In this document: positions 1-6,754 of the stretch, one piece after another
How positions within the stretch are numbered: position 1 is the first letter of the stretch
How the letters are laid out: every line of letters starts with the position of its first letter
The notes under the pieces: generated by a model
What the model saw: only the letters and a program-made list of their open reading frames with translations
Databases searched by the model: none
Told to the model about the DNA's origin: nothing
Made by a program: the position numbers and the translations under genes
Assembly: GCA_034432855.1 (NCBI GenBank)
Contig: DAOUBA010000122.1
Coordinates: 1 to 14,359 of the forward strand
Source: DAOUBA01 sp034432855
Lineage (GTDB): Bacteria > Chloroflexota > Anaerolineae > B4-G1
Length of the DNA: 14,359 bases
Direction: 5' to 3'

Positions 1-2784
1 GCGGCGCGTTCGTGGCTGAGTGTGCCGCTGATCTCCCACGACAGGGTCATTGGCGTACTGATGACGGCCTCCTATCAGCCCGGTAAGTACGACGAAGAGA
101 CGGCGCGCCTGGCCCTCGCCTTTGCCCATCAGGTAGCCCTGGCGCTGGAGAACTCGCGCCTGTACGGACAGACACGAGCGCAGTTGCGCGAGGCCATCCT
201 GCTCCACAATGTGACGGCGGCGCTCTCGTCCACCCTCGATATGGACCAACTACTCCCCTACGTTGCCCGTAGCCTGTGCGAGATTCTGAACGGCAGCGGC
301 GCCGAAATCTGCAGCGTGGATCAGGAAACCAACACCATCACGGTCATCGCCGAGTATCTCTCCGAGGAGGGGAGCAAACGGAAATCGCGCCAGGCCTCGA
401 GACGCACCTACAGGCTGGCCGATCTCCCCGCCATAGCCGAGGGCCTCGCCCGACGTCGTCCGAGACAGATACAGGCAGACGATCCGGCCCTTGCGCCCCG
501 CGAACGGGCCAGACTGAAGGCCTACGCCGCCCAGAGCATGTTACTCCTGCCACTGGTCGCCCACGACCGCGTCCTGGGCTTCGCTCAGGTGTGGGAGAGC
601 CGCAGTCCGCGTCGTTTCACCAGCGGCGAAATCTCGGCAGGTCAGACATTGACCCATCAAGCGGCCATTGCCCTAGAAAACGCGCACCTGTTCGAAGAGA
701 CTCAGCGCCGGGTGCGCGAACTGCAACTGCTCCACGACGTCGGTCTGGCTGCCGCCTCCGGGGTACGCCTGGAAGAGACCATGCAAGCCGCCGCCGAGGC
801 TCTTGGCAACGCGTTGCCGGATACCTGCATAACGCTCATGCTGCTGGATCCCAACACCGGGGTACTGCAACAAGAAGCCAGCGCCGGTAACCCCCCAGAA
901 GCGGCCCGCATTCCCCCCCTGCAACCCGGCCAGGGGATCGCCGGTTGGGTTGCGCAGCACGGCGAGCCGGCCCTGGTGCCCGACGTGAGCCTGGATCCGC
1001 GCTACGTCGAAACCATCCCGGGCATCCGCTCCGAACTGTGCGTCCCTCTGGCCGCCGGGCCGTTCATCATCGGCGTCCTCGACGTCAAAAGCCGTCGGCC
1101 CAACGCCTTTAGTGAAGACGACCTGCGGCTGCTGAGCACGCTGGCCAACAACCTGGCCGTGCTCGTCGAACGCGCCCGTCTGTTCGAGGCGGTAGAGGCC
1201 GCCAGGCTGGAATTGCAGCAGCGCGCCGAGGCGTTACAAGAGGCCAACGTGCGCCTGCAAGAACTCGACCGCCTCAAGAGCCAGTTCCTCGCCAACATGA
1301 GCCACGAACTGCGCACGCCGCTCAACTCGATCATCGGCTTCTCCGAAGTGCTGGTGGACGGCCTGCTGGGAGAGATACCGCCCCAACAGAAAGAGTGTAT
1401 ACAAGATATCCTTTCCAGCGGCGAGCATCTTCTGGCCCTCATCAACGACGTCCTCGACCTCTCCAAGATCGAGGCCGGACGCATCACCCTGGAACCGGCA
1501 CCGTTCAACGTGAAGGAATGGCTGGAAGAGGTGCGGGCGACGGTGGCCCCCTTGATCGAAAAAAAGTCACAGGTGCTGACAGTCGAAGTGGCCGACGACC
1601 TTCCCCCTCTCACGGCTGACCGCTTCAGGATCAAGCAGGTGTTACTCAACCTGCTCAGCAACGCCAACAAGTTCACCCCTGAAGGGGGACACGTTACCCT
1701 CTCTTGCCGTTTGGCCGATCCGGCCACGATGCTCTTCACCGTCAGCGATACCGGCATCGGGATCAAACCACAGGATCAGGAAGTCGTCTTCGAAGAGTTC
1801 CGCCGCGCGGATGACGCAGCAGTGCGCGAGATTACCGGCACCGGTCTGGGCCTGGCGATCAGCAAGCGCTTGATCGAGATGCACGGCGGTCAAGTCTGGG
1901 TCGAAAGCGAGTACGGGCGTGGTTCGACCTTCTCCTTTCTGCTTCCATTGGCCGGGCCCCCCGCCCCTGAGAAGGTGGAGGCCGAGCGTGGCGCACTGCC
2001 TGGGGGAAACAAGACGGTGCTCGTCGTGGAAGACGACCGTCATTTCAGCAACCTCCTGGCCTTCTACCTGCGCCAGGAAGGGTATGCCCCGGTCCAGCAC
2101 TATAGCGGCGCGGGGGTAGTGGAGCGCGCCCGCGCCTTGAAGCCGGCCTTCATCACCCTCGACGTCATGCTCCCCGAGCAGGACGGCTGGGAAGTACTGC
2201 GCACGCTCAAGGCCGATCCCCAGACCCAGGACATCCCGGTTCTGGTCGTCTCGGCGCTGGAGGACGTCGGCCTGGCGCTCAACCTGGGGGCAACGGACTA
2301 TCTGGTCAAGCCGGTGCATCGAAGCGAGTTGCAGAACATGCTCAGCCGGCTGGCTGCGTCCCAACCCTCCGAGCGGACGGTCAAGGTTTTGGTCGTAGAG
2401 GACGATCAGGAGACGGTCAGGTTGCTCCAGGAGATCCTAAGCACCAAACCATACTCGGTGCTTTGGGCACGCAACGGCGAGGAGGGACTGAGCCTGGCAC
2501 ACAGTGGACGTCCCGATGTCATCATTCTCGACCTGATGATGCCGGAGATGAGCGGGTTCGAGATGCTGGAGCAACTGCGCGCCGACCCCGAAACGGCCAA
2601 CATCCCGGTCGCCGTGCTCACGGCCATGGATGTGACCGGCGAGAAACGCCGCTTCATTGATGCGCAAATCCAGGGGTTCATCCCCAAAACCGCCCTCACG
2701 CCGCAGACCCTGCTGGCAGAATTGCGCCGCCTGGGGACGTTGGCCTCTCCATTCGTGGAGGGAATCAGCCGGCCATCACCTTGA
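1..2784 (+). CDS. Multi-GAF hybrid sensor histidine kinase with two receiver domains (5' partial)
   Basis: The frame is open from base 1 and the first residues (RSWLSVPL) sit inside a GAF domain, so the true start lies upstream; the GTG at 22 is an internal Val. With that Val as residue 1: end of a GAF domain (1-50), a second GAF (about 55-225), a third GAF (about 232-390), a coiled-coil helix (390-420), HisKA with SHELRTP and phospho-acceptor His428, HATPase_c with N box (543-549), G1 DTGIGI (576-581) and G2 GTGLGL (606-611). Receiver 1 has acidic pair D671/D672, phospho-Asp D714 and Lys763; receiver 2 has D794/D795, D837 and Lys889. It is predicted to be a soluble sensor autokinase that passes phosphate to its own receivers; the visible part has no membrane helix and no output domain. 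The ligand cannot be told. It overlaps the end of the convergent yjbQ gene by 20 bp and has no adjacent partner regulator in the window. Confidence 0.93.
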   Translation, partial: AARSWLSVPLISHDRVIGVLMTASYQPGKYDEETARLALAFAHQVALALENSRLYGQTRAQLREAILLHNVTAALSSTLDMDQLLPYVARSLCEILNGSGAEICSVDQETNTITVIAEYLSEEGSKRKSRQASRRTYRLADLPAIAEGLARRRPRQIQADDPALAPRERARLKAYAAQSMLLLPLVAHDRVLGFAQVWESRSPRRFTSGEISAGQTLTHQAAIALENAHLFEETQRRVRELQLLHDVGLAAASGVRLEETMQAAAEALGNALPDTCITLMLLDPNTGVLQQEASAGNPPEAARIPPLQPGQGIAGWVAQHGEPALVPDVSLDPRYVETIPGIRSELCVPLAAGPFIIGVLDVKSRRPNAFSEDDLRLLSTLANNLAVLVERARLFEAVEAARLELQQRAEALQEANVRLQELDRLKSQFLANMSHELRTPLNSIIGFSEVLVDGLLGEIPPQQKECIQDILSSGEHLLALINDVLDLSKIEAGRITLEPAPFNVKEWLEEVRATVAPLIEKKSQVLTVEVADDLPPLTADRFRIKQVLLNLLSNANKFTPEGGHVTLSCRLADPATMLFTVSDTGIGIKPQDQEVVFEEFRRADDAAVREITGTGLGLAISKRLIEMHGGQVWVESEYGRGSTFSFLLPLAGPPAPEKVEAERGALPGGNKTVLVVEDDRHFSNLLAFYLRQEGYAPVQHYSGAGVVERARALKPAFITLDVMLPEQDGWEVLRTLKADPQTQDIPVLVVSALEDVGLALNLGATDYLVKPVHRSELQNMLSRLAASQPSERTVKVLVVEDDQETVRLLQEILSTKPYSVLWARNGEEGLSLAHSGRPDVIILDLMMPEMSGFEMLEQLRADPETANIPVAVLTAMDVTGEKRRFIDAQIQGFIPKTALTPQTLLAELRRLGTLASPFVEGISRPSP

Positions 2785-3163
2785 TCCACACCTTGCGACG
2801 GCGGGGGCCGTCGAACTCGGCCAGATAGATGCCCTGCCAGGAACCCAGCGCGAGTTCCCCGCCGGCAATGGGGACGAATTGACCCGCGCCTATCAAAGAG
2901 GCCTTGAGGTGCGCCGGAGAATTGCCTTCACCGTGCTCATACTCGGGCCGCCGCGGAGAGATCGCGTCCAGCCCCACGCCCAGGTCGTGGCGCACGTCCG
3001 GATCCCAGTTCTCGTTCAGCGTCAGGCCGGCCGTCGTGTGCGGGCAGAAGATGAAGCATATCCCTTCCTTCACCCCGCTGCGGCTGACAATCGCCTGCAC
3101 CTCGGGGGTGAGATCATAAAAGCCCTGGCGGCTTTGCGTCGAAACCTCGATCCGCTCCATCAT
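2765..3163 (-). CDS. yjbQ: YjbQ/UPF0047 family protein (secondary thiamine-phosphate synthase-like)
   Basis: A 132-residue protein matching the single-domain YjbQ family, usually about 130-140 residues. Family signatures are CPHTTAGLTLNEN (residues 40-52, His42), HGEGNSPAHL (77-86, His77 and His85) and the end region GSWQGIYLAEFDGPRRRKVWIKV. Family members show weak thiamine-phosphate synthase activity; the physiological role is unsettled. The frame is open for 29 more codons upstream, but those residues are translated palindromic intergenic repeat. I choose the ATG at 3163 because an AAGGGA ribosome site ends 9 nt before it; the next codon (3160) is also ATG. It is divergent from tRNA-Glu, and its likely promoter lies about 160 nt upstream, giving a long hairpin-rich leader. 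It converges on the histidine kinase with a 20-bp overlap. Confidence 0.9.
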   Translation of the reverse strand: MMERIEVSTQSRQGFYDLTPEVQAIVSRSGVKEGICFIFCPHTTAGLTLNENWDPDVRHDLGVGLDAISPRRPEYEHGEGNSPAHLKASLIGAGQFVPIAGGELALGSWQGIYLAEFDGPRRRKVWIKVMAG

Positions 3164-3198
3164 CCCATCATATCCCTTTGTTATCGTCGTGTTGAAGC

Positions 3199-3318
3199 GC
3201 CGGAATCCCCATCCCCCTGCCCTCCTTCCCCAGGGAAGGGGATTTGCCACCCCCGCCCGCGAATAGGGATTCGCGGGCTACGATCCCCGCGGAGCGTCGG
3301 AACCCCCATTCCGACGCT
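3199..3318. repeat. Cluster of three short palindromes (REP-like) in the yjbQ-tRNA intergenic region
   Basis: Three inverted repeats stand in tandem. CCTTCCC/GGGAAGG is at 3224-3230 and 3233-3239. GCCCGCGAAT/ATTCGCGGGC is at 3255-3264 and 3269-3278, a perfect 10-bp stem with a 4-nt loop. AGCGTCGGAA/TTCCGACGCT is at 3293-3302 and 3309-3318, a perfect 10-bp stem with a 6-nt loop. The phrase CGGAA(T/C)CCCCAT occurs both at about 3201 and at 3299, so parts are directly repeated. They lie upstream of the yjbQ start and of the tRNA promoter, so they are not terminators of either. They would be transcribed in the yjbQ leader if the promoter at 3320-3348 is used. Confidence 0.75.
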
Positions 3319-3319
3319 G

Positions 3320-3348
3320 AGTATAACATCTCTGTCGAGGTTTGACAA
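3320..3348 (-). promoter_or_regulatory. Predicted sigma70-type promoter for yjbQ
   Basis: On the minus strand TTGTCA (3348-3343) is followed after exactly 17 nt by TATACT (3325-3320), preceded by TGT, which gives an extended -10. Transcription would start near 3313 and give a leader of about 150 nt carrying the palindromes. Its -35 box overlaps that of the divergent tRNA promoter because the sequence TTTGACAAA reads as a near-consensus -35 on both strands. Confidence 0.6.
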
Positions 3349-3370
3349 AACGGAACAGGGCTGGTAGAAT
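3342..3370 (+). promoter_or_regulatory. Sigma70-type promoter of tRNA-Glu
   Basis: A consensus -35 TTGACA (3342-3347) is followed by a 17-nt spacer and TAGAAT (3365-3370). Start of transcription is expected about 7 nt downstream, just before the mature tRNA 5' end at 3384, which fits a short 5' leader. Confidence 0.8.
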
Positions 3371-3383
3371 GCACCCTGCTGAT

Positions 3384-3456
3384 GGCCCCATCGTCTAGTG
3401 GCCTAGGACGCTGGCCTCTCAAGCCGGAAACAGGGGTTCGAAGCCCCTTGGGGCCA
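3384..3456 (+). tRNA. tRNA-Glu, anticodon CTC
   Basis: The sequence folds into a full cloverleaf of 73 nt. The acceptor stem is GGCCCCA (3384-3390) with TGGGGCC (3449-3455) and discriminator A3456. The D stem is GTCT/GGAC, the anticodon stem CTGGC/GCCGG with loop CTCTCAA (anticodon CTC at 3418-3420), and the T stem AGGGG/CCCCT with loop TTCGAAG. The D-arm region TCGTCTAGTGGCCTAGGAC is typical of bacterial tRNA-Glu. The CCA end is not encoded (CAA follows), so CCA must be added after transcription. It reads GAG codons. Confidence 0.97.
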
Positions 3457-3458
3457 CA

Positions 3459-3495
3459 AAGCACCCCACTCTCTCGAGGTGGGGTGCTTCTATTG
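3459..3495 (+). terminator. Hairpin terminator-like structure after tRNA-Glu
   Basis: A perfect 11-bp stem AAGCACCCCAC (3459-3469) / GTGGGGTGCTT (3479-3489) has a 9-nt loop. The downstream sequence CTATTG is only weakly U-rich, so termination may be partial, allowing read-through into the topoisomerase gene that starts at 3517. Confidence 0.65.
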
Positions 3496-3516
3496 ACCCA
3501 CGCGATACTCAAAGAC

Positions 3517-5274
3517 ATGTTCGAGCGACTGATCCACAACGGGATACTGGTGCCGCAGGTCTCGCTGCCGGAACACCTGGAACTCACGGTGCGCGGCGAG
3601 CGGCGGGCACTCACCCCCAGGCAGATCGAAATGGCGCTGGCCTGGGCCAGGAAACAGGGCACTCCTTACGTCGAGGATGCGGTGTTTGCGCGCAACTTTA
3701 TGCGCGACTTTAGCGCCGCGCTGGGCATCGAGCCGCCGCTGACCGCCGACGAGGTGGATTGGGGCCCGGCACTGGCTATCGTGGAGGCCGAGCGCCTGGC
3801 CAAAGAGCGCCTGACCCCCGAAGAGCGCAAAGCGCAGGCCGCCGAGCGCAAGGCGCAACGCGAGCGGCTCAAGGAACAGTACGGCTACGCCATCGTAGAC
3901 GACGAGCGCGTCGAGTTGGCCAATTACATCGCCGAGCCAAGTAGCATCTATATGGGGCGCGGCAAACACCCATTGCGTGGCCGCTGGAAGGAAGGCCCAC
4001 AGCAGAGCGACATCACGCTGAACCTGAGTCCTGATGCTCCTATCCCTCCTGGCGATTGGGCAGGTATCGTCTGGCAACCCGAGGCGCTGTGGGTCGCCTG
4101 CTGGCGTGACAAACTCTCCGGCAAGATCAAGTACGTCTGGCTGAGCGACACGGCAGCAGTGAAGCAGGAGCGCGAGGCCGCCAAATTCGACAAGGCCGTG
4201 GAACTGGACCAGAATCTGGAGCAGGTCCGGGCGCATATCGAGCGCGGCCTGGTTGATCCCGACCCTCGACGGCGGATGGTGGCGACCGCGTGTTACCTGA
4301 TTGATGCACTGTGCCTGCGCGTGGGTGACGAAAAGGACCCCGACGAAGCCGACACGGTAGGAGCGACCACGTTGCGCCCCGAGCACGTGACGCTACACCC
4401 CGACGGTAGCGCCGAGTTCAGGTTCCTGGGGAAGGACTCGGTGCTGTGGCATAAGAGGATCCCGCTTCCGCCGGTGGTGTGGCAAAACCTGGCCGATCTC
4501 ATCCGCGAGGCACGGCCCCCAAACCCGACCAACAATGACAAGCGTCACCCAACCCGTAACAAGCCGCAGATCTTTCCGGGGATTGACAGCGGCGACGTCA
4601 ACGCCTATCTTTCCGAGGCCCTCCCCGGGTTGACGGCCAAGGTCTTCCGCACTCACCACGCCACCCAGGCCGTCCGCGAGAGCCTGCTGGCCTCGGAGGT
4701 CGAGGCCGGCGACCCGGAGTACAAGAAGTGGGGCGCGGTTGCGCAGGCCAACCTCCGGGCCGCGATGCTCTGCAATCACTACAAGACCGCGCCGGCCAAC
4801 TGGCAGGCCCGCCGCCGGCGCGCCGAAGAGCGCCAGCAGGGCAACAAAGAGCGTGTGGCCCGGTATCGCTCCCAGATGCGTCAGGCTCAAGATGCACTGG
4901 CCGCATTACAGCGTGAACTGCGCGAAAGGAAAGAGGCCGCCAAGACGAAGGCCCAACGCGAGCGTGTGCAGGCACGTTACGCCAAGCGCATCGAGCAGGC
5001 CAGAAAGAAGGTCGAAGCCGCGCAGAGCAAATTGCAGCGGGCGAAGGAAGCCCTGGAAAAGGCCGAGACGAAGGACGCCATCGCCGCCAAGACGCGCACC
5101 TGGAATTTAGGTACCAGCCTCAAATCGTACATTGACCCGCGTGTCCTGCACCAATGGGGACAGCAGATGGATTACGATGTCCTGGAACGCTACTACCCCA
5201 AGGCGCTGCAACGCAAGTTCGCCTGGGCTAGGAGGCAGGACAAGACGGACACCGGCAACGCGGAACCGTCATAA
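3517..5274 (+). CDS. Eukaryotic-type DNA topoisomerase IB
   Basis: A 585-residue type IB topoisomerase resembling eukaryotic Top1 and thaumarchaeal TopIB rather than the short poxvirus-like bacterial enzymes. It would relax supercoils through a 3'-phosphotyrosyl nick. The N-terminal cap begins at residues 1-8 (MFERLIHNG; compare the HNGV start of archaeal forms) and continues through RNFMRDF (59-65), SSIYMGRGKHPLRGRWK (142-158), and LSGKIKYVWL. Catalytic residues are all recognisable: Arg268 in LCLRVGDEKD, Lys306 in FRFLGKDS, Arg378 in KVFRTHH, His421 in LCNHYK and nucleophile Tyr538 in SYIDPR. A basic coiled-coil linker spans about 430-525 and the C-terminus is QRKFAWARR. The frame runs back through the tRNA, so I start at ATG 3517; no good ribosome site precedes it, and TTG 3493, behind a GGTGGGG, is the alternative. 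Its end overlaps the convergent fructokinase by 6 bp. Confidence 0.93.
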   Translation: MFERLIHNGILVPQVSLPEHLELTVRGERRALTPRQIEMALAWARKQGTPYVEDAVFARNFMRDFSAALGIEPPLTADEVDWGPALAIVEAERLAKERLTPEERKAQAAERKAQRERLKEQYGYAIVDDERVELANYIAEPSSIYMGRGKHPLRGRWKEGPQQSDITLNLSPDAPIPPGDWAGIVWQPEALWVACWRDKLSGKIKYVWLSDTAAVKQEREAAKFDKAVELDQNLEQVRAHIERGLVDPDPRRRMVATACYLIDALCLRVGDEKDPDEADTVGATTLRPEHVTLHPDGSAEFRFLGKDSVLWHKRIPLPPVVWQNLADLIREARPPNPTNNDKRHPTRNKPQIFPGIDSGDVNAYLSEALPGLTAKVFRTHHATQAVRESLLASEVEAGDPEYKKWGAVAQANLRAAMLCNHYKTAPANWQARRRRAEERQQGNKERVARYRSQMRQAQDALAALQRELRERKEAAKTKAQRERVQARYAKRIEQARKKVEAAQSKLQRAKEALEKAETKDAIAAKTRTWNLGTSLKSYIDPRVLHQWGQQMDYDVLERYYPKALQRKFAWARRQDKTDTGNAEPS

Positions 5275-6225
5275 CTTGGCCAGGAATTCGTCCACCTGTT
5301 GAGCCGTGGGCAGCGCGGGGATGACGCCTTGCGTGCGCGCGGTCAATGCCCCTACCGCGTTGGCGTACCGCAAACCCTCGCGTAACTGTGTGGGCGTCAA
5401 TCGCTCACGCCAGTCCCCACCCAGCACCAGGCGGCACAACAACCCGGCGATGAAGGCATCGCCGCAGCCGGTGGCGTCCACTGTCTCGACCTGGAACGCC
5501 GGAACGTGCTCGCCCCCCTCCGCCGTGCAGAAATAACTGCCCCGCAGGCCCAGCGTCACCACGCAGAGTTCGGGGCCCTGATTCAGCAACAGCCTGGCAG
5601 CCTCCAGGTCCTCCCTGTCGGTCAGCAGGGCCAGTTCCTCCTCGTTGACCTTGAGCAGATTCACCTGAGGCACGACTGCCATCACCCGCTCGCGGGCCTC
5701 GGCCGGCTCCTTCCACAGCGTGGGCCGATAGTTCACGTCGAAGGAGATCAGCGCGCCAGCCGCGCGGGCAATGCGGATTGCCTCCAACGTCGCACTGCGG
5801 CTGGGCTCGTCGGTCAGGCTGAGCGAGCCAAAGTGAAACGCGTGCGTCTCCTGTAACAACTCGCGATCCAATTCGTCGGGGCGCAGGAGCGTATCCGCGC
5901 CGGGGTTGCGGTAGAAGAGACAGACGGTGCTGTTGACGTCGGGCTGCGCCATGATGTTCATCGTCGTGCGCGCCTGCGGATCGAAGCGCATGCCGCGCAC
6001 GTCCACACCCTCTTGCTCCAGCACACCGGCCAGGTAATGGCCGAAAGGATCGTCGCCCACCTTGCCGATGAAGGCACTGCGCGCGCCCAGGCGCGCCGCT
6101 GCCACCGCGACGTTGGCCGGTGCACCGCCCGGCTTGGGATGGAAGGCCGTGACTTCCACCAGACTGCGGCCTACTTCGGCCGGCAGCATGTCCATCAGCA
6201 GTTCGCCCAGGCAAACGATGTCCAT
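5269..6225 (-). CDS. PfkB-family carbohydrate kinase, likely fructokinase
   Basis: A 318-residue ribokinase/PfkB fold enzyme that phosphorylates a sugar with ATP; the overall pattern fits fructokinase (fructose to fructose 6-phosphate). The N-terminus MDIVCLGELLMDM is followed by the substrate-site signature GGAPANVA (33-40), FIGKVGDDPFG (52-62) and the second PfkB signature DATGCGDAF (250-258), whose Asp256 is the catalytic base. Length is normal. Start ATG 6225 is preceded by GGAGAGAGAG about 6 nt upstream. It converges on the topoisomerase gene with a 6-bp stop overlap. Its 5' flank abuts a peptidase-like gene remnant on the opposite strand. Substrate is by family resemblance; 2-keto-3-deoxygluconate or ribose kinases are possible alternatives. 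Confidence 0.88.
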   Translation of the reverse strand: MDIVCLGELLMDMLPAEVGRSLVEVTAFHPKPGGAPANVAVAAARLGARSAFIGKVGDDPFGHYLAGVLEQEGVDVRGMRFDPQARTTMNIMAQPDVNSTVCLFYRNPGADTLLRPDELDRELLQETHAFHFGSLSLTDEPSRSATLEAIRIARAAGALISFDVNYRPTLWKEPAEARERVMAVVPQVNLLKVNEEELALLTDREDLEAARLLLNQGPELCVVTLGLRGSYFCTAEGGEHVPAFQVETVDATGCGDAFIAGLLCRLVLGGDWRERLTPTQLREGLRYANAVGALTARTQGVIPALPTAQQVDEFLAKL

Positions 6226-6245
6226 ATCTGCTCTCTCTCCGCGTT

Positions 6246-6422
6246 GTGAATGAGGACGATTCGGCCCTCAGCGGTCTGAGCGAGGCGCTGGCCACCCACC
6301 CGATGACCATCCGACGCATCGAGCAAATGCAGCGTTACACCGCCTCGGCGGAATACCGTCGCCTGCAGGCGTTGATGGAACAGAACCTCGTGGCACGGTA
6401 CAGGGATCAAAACACGCTCTGA
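6246..6422 (+). pseudogene. Remnant resembling the C-terminus of an M48-like metallopeptidase
   Basis: A short open frame of 58 codons from GTG 6246 to TGA 6420-6422. It encodes a protein-like tail with SEALATHPMTIRRIEQMQRY followed by SAEYRRLQALMEQN. The THP-x(3)-RRIE-x(3)-RY arrangement followed by a charged helix resembles the C-terminal segment of bacterial M48/HtpX-type zinc peptidases. The HExxH catalytic domain is absent: the sequence just upstream is the fructokinase start region on the other strand. It is read as the tail of a gene whose front was lost by deletion or replacement near 6240. The assignment rests on memory of the family and is moderate; a chance frame is not excluded. 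Confidence 0.42.
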
Positions 6423-6509
6423 GCCGAAGCGTACTGAGCGTACTTGCGTATCTCCTGCACGCCGCAGCCGATCTGGAACAGTCCGAATACTACCCAGGAC
6501 CAAAGGAAA

Positions 6510-6722
6510 CTACAAAGTGCCGCGCAGCAACACGCCGATGAATCCCGTAATCACGCCGACGTACAGCAAAAGGTGTGTGCGAGCCAGCCAACTCACGACG
6601 GGCCACTGGGGCAGCAATTGGAGTAGCAAACCGAGCACGACCAGACCGAGTGCTATCATGATCGGAAGCCCAGGAAAGGTGGCCAAAAAGTCGCTGATGC
6701 GCTTGAGTAGTTTCGTACCCAT
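6510..6722 (-). CDS. Small two-helix membrane protein of unknown function
   Basis: A 70-residue protein with a basic N-terminus (MGTKLLKRIS) and two hydrophobic helices at about 19-38 and 48-66, the second ending in LLRGTL. The start ATG 6722 has a strong GGAGGAG ribosome site 5 nt upstream. A longer version starting at ATG 6758 (12 extra residues) would overlap the hflX stop as ATGA, but those residues are translated ribosome-site DNA, so I prefer 6722. It lies 32 nt after hflX on the same strand and is probably cotranscribed. No family recognised; it is predicted to sit in the cytoplasmic membrane. Confidence 0.75.
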   Translation of the reverse strand: MGTKLLKRISDFLATFPGLPIMIALGLVVLGLLLQLLPQWPVVSWLARTHLLLYVGVITGFIGVLLRGTL

Positions 6723-6754
6723 AGCTTCTCCTCCAACGCCGGTTGCGGCATAGA

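Noticed and set aside
1002..1766. Minus-strand open frame opposite the histidine kinase
   Set aside because: Ser/Arg-rich shadow of a well-defined kinase domain on the other strand.
3382..3516. N-terminal extension of the topoisomerase frame back to ATG 3382
   Set aside because: It would translate the tRNA-Glu gene and its terminator; the extra residues have no family resemblance.
6195..6503. Minus-strand frame of 102 codons upstream of fructokinase
   Set aside because: It lacks family features, overlaps the fructokinase start in another frame and is antisense to the peptidase-like tail.
6423..6509. Terminator after the hflX operon
   Set aside because: Only a short direct repeat GCGTACT is present; no stem with a T run was found.
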